64,000 bases of DNA from JAAZBA01 sp964461815. Its GTDB lineage: Bacteria > Bacillota > Clostridia > Oscillospirales > QAMX01. The stretch spans positions 1 to 64,000 of the forward strand of contig CAYWVF010000010.1 in the NCBI GenBank assembly GCA_964461815.1, in the 5' to 3' direction. The translations under genes were made by a program, and so were the position numbers. The notes under the pieces were generated by a model. The model was given only the letters and a program-made list of their open reading frames with translations. It was not told the DNA's origin and did not search any database. Positions 61,588 through 64,000 of the stretch are shown here, piece by piece. Position 1 is the stretch's first letter, and every line of letters starts with the position of its first letter.

Positions 61588-62784
61588 TTATTCCTCCAGA
61601 TTCACGGTCTTTGCGCCACCGGCATAGATGCGAACAAGCGCACAGCCTCCGACAGTATTTTCTCCGCGTCGCTTTGCAAGCCTCTTACTATCCTCCATAT
61701 CCTCATACGGAGAAAGCTCGCACTGACAGTTCTTATGATTATCGCAAAAATCCATAGCCTTTCTAAGGCATCCATGCTCTACGTGAAGTACGTAATGCTT
61801 CTTTATCTCCTGCTCATATTCCGTCACTTCACACACTCTATCTACATCTATCGCAAAGCCTGTTGCAGGCACACTGCGTCCGTACATGCCTACCAAGCTG
61901 TCATAACGTCCTCCGCCGACTATTTTAGAGCCTACTCCATCTATATAGCCCTGAAAAACCACGCCGGTATAGTAATCCATGTGGTGAACAAGTCCAAGAT
62001 CTATCATAACGCTGTCACCGAAGCCTGCCGCTGTCAATTCATGAAGTATCGTTCTGAGATACTCTATTTCTTCCACTCCGGCACAGCCCTCTGCCAGCTC
62101 TATCGCCTCGTCAAGTACTTCCTCTCCTCCGAAGAGCTGCGGCAATCTGCAAAGTGCTTTATATGCAGGATACTCCTTGTAATCCTCCAAAACATCGTTG
62201 ATCGCAGCGAAATTCTTACACTCAATGAGATTTCTTATCTCTTCTACCGTTTCTTCATCCTGAGTAAATGTAGAGACCAGTGAGCGGAAAAAGCCTGCAT
62301 GACCTATTTCAAGTCTGTATCTTCCCGAAACTCTAGCCAGTGCCTCTATAGCCACAGCTATTACCTCTATATCAGCTCTGACTCCTGCCGCACCTATAAG
62401 CTCTATACCGGCTTGCGTTGTCTCACTTCCACGTCCTGCAAAATTCTCAGCTGCATAAACATCCTGAACATAGCAGAGTCTGTACGGCATTCCCGATTCC
62501 GGCAATCTAGTAGCAGCTACTCTGGCTATAGGTGTCGTCATGTCAGGACGAAGTATCAGAAGCCTGCCGTCAGAGCCTACAAGCTTGAACATCTCTTCCT
62601 GAGTTACCGGATTCCCCGACTTCATAAATACATCATAGTATTCTATCGCCGGTGTTATTATCTCACTGTAGCCTCTGTTCTCAAACAACGACATAAAGTT
62701 TTCTTCAATATTACGGCGAACCTTGCAGTCATTATAAAGTATATCATGTGTGCCCTTTGGCGTCGAAATTGTATAGTTTTTCAT
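61588..62784 (-). CDS. hisZ: ATP phosphoribosyltransferase regulatory subunit
   Basis: The 398-residue protein is a HisRS-like paralogue: TPKGTHDILYNDCKVRRNIEE, a motif 2-like PYRLCYVQDVYAAE, and GGGRYDSLVGMYG. It lacks the tRNA anticodon-binding domain of true histidyl-tRNA synthetase, and its position directly before short-form hisG confirms HisZ. It is the first gene of the operon. GGGGTAG is the ribosome site. Confidence 0.95.
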   Translation of the reverse strand: MKNYTISTPKGTHDILYNDCKVRRNIEENFMSLFENRGYSEIITPAIEYYDVFMKSGNPVTQEEMFKLVGSDGRLLILRPDMTTPIARVAATRLPESGMPYRLCYVQDVYAAENFAGRGSETTQAGIELIGAAGVRADIEVIAVAIEALARVSGRYRLEIGHAGFFRSLVSTFTQDEETVEEIRNLIECKNFAAINDVLEDYKEYPAYKALCRLPQLFGGEEVLDEAIELAEGCAGVEEIEYLRTILHELTAAGFGDSVMIDLGLVHHMDYYTGVVFQGYIDGVGSKIVGGGRYDSLVGMYGRSVPATGFAIDVDRVCEVTEYEQEIKKHYVLHVEHGCLRKAMDFCDNHKNCQCELSPYEDMEDSKRLAKRRGENTVGGCALVRIYAGGAKTVNLEE

Positions 62785-62816
62785 ACTCTACCCCAAGCGA
62801 TTTTTATTATGTTAAT

Positions 62817-62845
62817 ATGATAACACGTTACTCCGCTAAAGTCAA
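62817..62845 (-). promoter_or_regulatory. Promoter of his operon
   Basis: On the minus strand, TTGACT -35 (62840-62845), a 17-base spacer and TATCAT -10 (62817-62822), with a leader of about 30 bases. That is too short for a T-box or an attenuator peptide, so control probably acts at this promoter. Confidence 0.75.
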
Positions 62846-62926
62846 GTGTTGTGTATCAAAAAAATCAACAGTATATTATAAAATTTCACGGTACAAATAT
62901 CACAATTACATAAAAATAGACGCTTT

Positions 62927-62954
62927 CCCGAAGATAGAACGGTCTATCTTCGGG
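62927..62954 (-). terminator. Terminator of polC
   Basis: A perfect 12-bp stem CCCGAAGATAGA pairs with its complement at 62943-62954, followed on the minus strand by a T-rich run ending TATTTTTAT. Confidence 0.75.
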
Positions 62955-62972
62955 TCAAGCTTATCCTATGTG

Positions 62973-64000
62973 TTAAAACATGCTTATCTGGTCGCTTTCC
63001 GGCATATCACGCAATGCTCCGTTACGCTCCAGCAGCTCCACAACGCTCTTACCTACCTTCGGACAACGCTGTACGATCTCATCAATAGATGAAAATTCAC
63101 CTTTTTTTCGTTCCTCGGCAATATCACGTGCGGCAGTAGAGCCCAGTCCGGGTAATGATGTGAGCGGAGGGATGAGTGAGTTACCATCAATAATGAAATT
63201 CTCCGCATCTGAATCATATATATCTACATTTTTAAACGTAAAGCCACGCTTATAAAATTCATATACTACCTCAAGCGTTACTACTGTATCCTTTTCATTG
63301 GCAGTTGCATCCGGCTTTGCGTTCAGTTCATCATACATCGCTTTTACGGTCTCTATGCCATGTGTCATCGTACTCGCATCGAAGCCTACCGCACGTATGC
63401 TGAAATACGAGCTGTAGAATGGCAGCGGATAATGCACCTTATACCATGCGATACGGAATGCCATCATTACATACGCTACCGCATGAGATTTCGGATACAG
63501 ATATTTTATCTTTTGGCAGGAATCTATATACCATTCCGGTACACCGTGCTCTCTCATGATCTCGACTGTTTCCGGCACTATTCCCTTGCCCTTACGAATC
63601 GCCTCACTTGTTTTAAATGACAGTGAAGCCTCCATACCCTTTGCGATAAGATACATTGTAATATCGTCACGAGCACTTATGACCTCGTCAAGCGTAGCAG
63701 TCCCTGCCTTGATAAGATCGGCGGCATTGCCCATCCAAACGTCTGTACCATGTGAAAGACCGGAAATACGTACAAGTCCGTCAAAGTTTTTAGGCTGAGT
63801 ATCGATGAGCATCTGACGTGCAAAGCGTGTGCCGAATTCAGGTACAGCCGCCACGCCTGTTACTCCGAGTATTTCGTCAGGCTCTATCGGCATATCATTC
63901 ACGTCGTGAAGATTTCTGATATCCGTAAAAATACCTATAGTTCGCGGATCGTCAAGCAGTATATCACCGGAATTTGTCTTAGTCATATCCTCGAGATGCT
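62973..64000 (-). CDS. polC: DNA polymerase III PolC, C-terminal part (5' end beyond window)
   Basis: The frame stays open through the right edge with the residues HLEDMTKTNSGDILLDDP directly before and across the first internal ATG, so this is the C-terminal end of a larger protein, not a complete gene. The sequence IGIFTDIRNLHDVNDMPIEPDEILGVTG, SLPGLGSTAARDIAEERKKGEF and the closing QISMF clamp-binding peptide match the Gram-positive replicative polymerase PolC. About 342 codons of roughly 1450 are visible. It is upstream of the his operon on the same strand and is separated by a terminator. Confidence 0.95.
   Translation of the reverse strand, partial: HLEDMTKTNSGDILLDDPRTIGIFTDIRNLHDVNDMPIEPDEILGVTGVAAVPEFGTRFARQMLIDTQPKNFDGLVRISGLSHGTDVWMGNAADLIKAGTATLDEVISARDDITMYLIAKGMEASLSFKTSEAIRKGKGIVPETVEIMREHGVPEWYIDSCQKIKYLYPKSHAVAYVMMAFRIAWYKVHYPLPFYSSYFSIRAVGFDASTMTHGIETVKAMYDELNAKPDATANEKDTVVTLEVVYEFYKRGFTFKNVDIYDSDAENFIIDGNSLIPPLTSLPGLGSTAARDIAEERKKGEFSSIDEIVQRCPKVGKSVVELLERNGALRDMPESDQISMF

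Noticed and set aside
1..64000. CRISPR arrays, prophage, insertion sequences or defence islands
   Set aside because: No regular direct repeats with unique spacers, integrases, transposases, phage structural genes or known defence genes were seen.

Overview
The window is a single bacterial chromosomal segment of moderate GC with SigA-type promoters and strong Shine-Dalgarno sites. The gene content points to an anaerobic clostridial Firmicute, most likely a gut Oscillospiraceae/Ruminococcaceae-type organism: PolC-type DNA polymerase III, AddAB instead of RecBCD, two DegV proteins, a YerC-type TrpR-like protein, a short-form HisG with HisZ, an [FeFe] hydrogenase operon with Rex, and polysaccharide-derived sugar catabolism. 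This placement is inference from gene families; no 16S gene is present.

Layout. 1-6.2 kb: a GH20-type hexosaminidase-like gene (cut by the left edge) behind a thpR gene, then divergently a GH127 beta-L-arabinofuranosidase and ribulokinase. 6.2-9.1 kb: DegV, a TetR-type regulator, and a secreted lytic transglycosylase behind a 200-nt potentially structured leader. 9.1-16 kb: addA and addB. 16-28 kb: a zinc-ribbon membrane protein, a TRIC/UPF0126 channel, a galT / cysteine hydrolase / ceramidase-like operon, a second DegV, metK with an unusual short leader, a four-gene mannitol-1-phosphate-dehydrogenase-like / lectin-fold / PfkB kinase / lipoprotein operon, a pyridoxamine kinase, a zinc-ribbon protein and an 8-oxoguanine glycosylase. 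28.7-30.8 kb: a DUF6062-like gene, tRNA-Ser(GGA) and a small decayed zone holding a palindromic repeat element, a broken P-loop kinase gene and an acetyltransferase fragment. 30.8-34.4 kb: a heterodimeric ABC exporter. 34.7-38.2 kb: yerC, methyltransferase, hslO, VOC, Dabb and a TIM-barrel isomerase, then tRNA-Leu(UAG). 38.6-43.2 kb: a ComEC-like metallo-beta-lactamase-fold protein, a ferredoxin-type aldo/keto reductase, yfcE and a LysR regulator. 43.5-51.8 kb: a redox hub. 51.9-55.2 kb: creatininase-family, MGDG-synthase-like glycosyltransferase and Gfo/Idh/MocA genes. 55.3-62.8 kb: a complete ten-gene histidine operon hisZGDCBHAFIE. 62.9-64 kb: the 3' end of polC.

The most coherent system is the redox hub at 43.5-51.3 kb. 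An NfnAB-type transhydrogenase, a trimeric bifurcating-type hydrogenase HydCBA, the NADH/NAD+ sensor Rex, and two small [2Fe-2S] thioredoxin-fold proteins sit in one co-directional block, which would connect NADH, NADPH, ferredoxin and H2 pools. Beside it a DUF2325 gene has a near-consensus promoter overlapped by paired GTTAG-N6-CTAAC palindromes that resemble DtxR-family operators.

The best candidates for undescribed biology are non-coding: the metK leader with two interleaved complementary pairs, the leader of the lytic transglycosylase, and the 94-bp inverted-repeat element between rex and the second mini-ferredoxin. No phage, insertion sequence, CRISPR array or defence system was seen.
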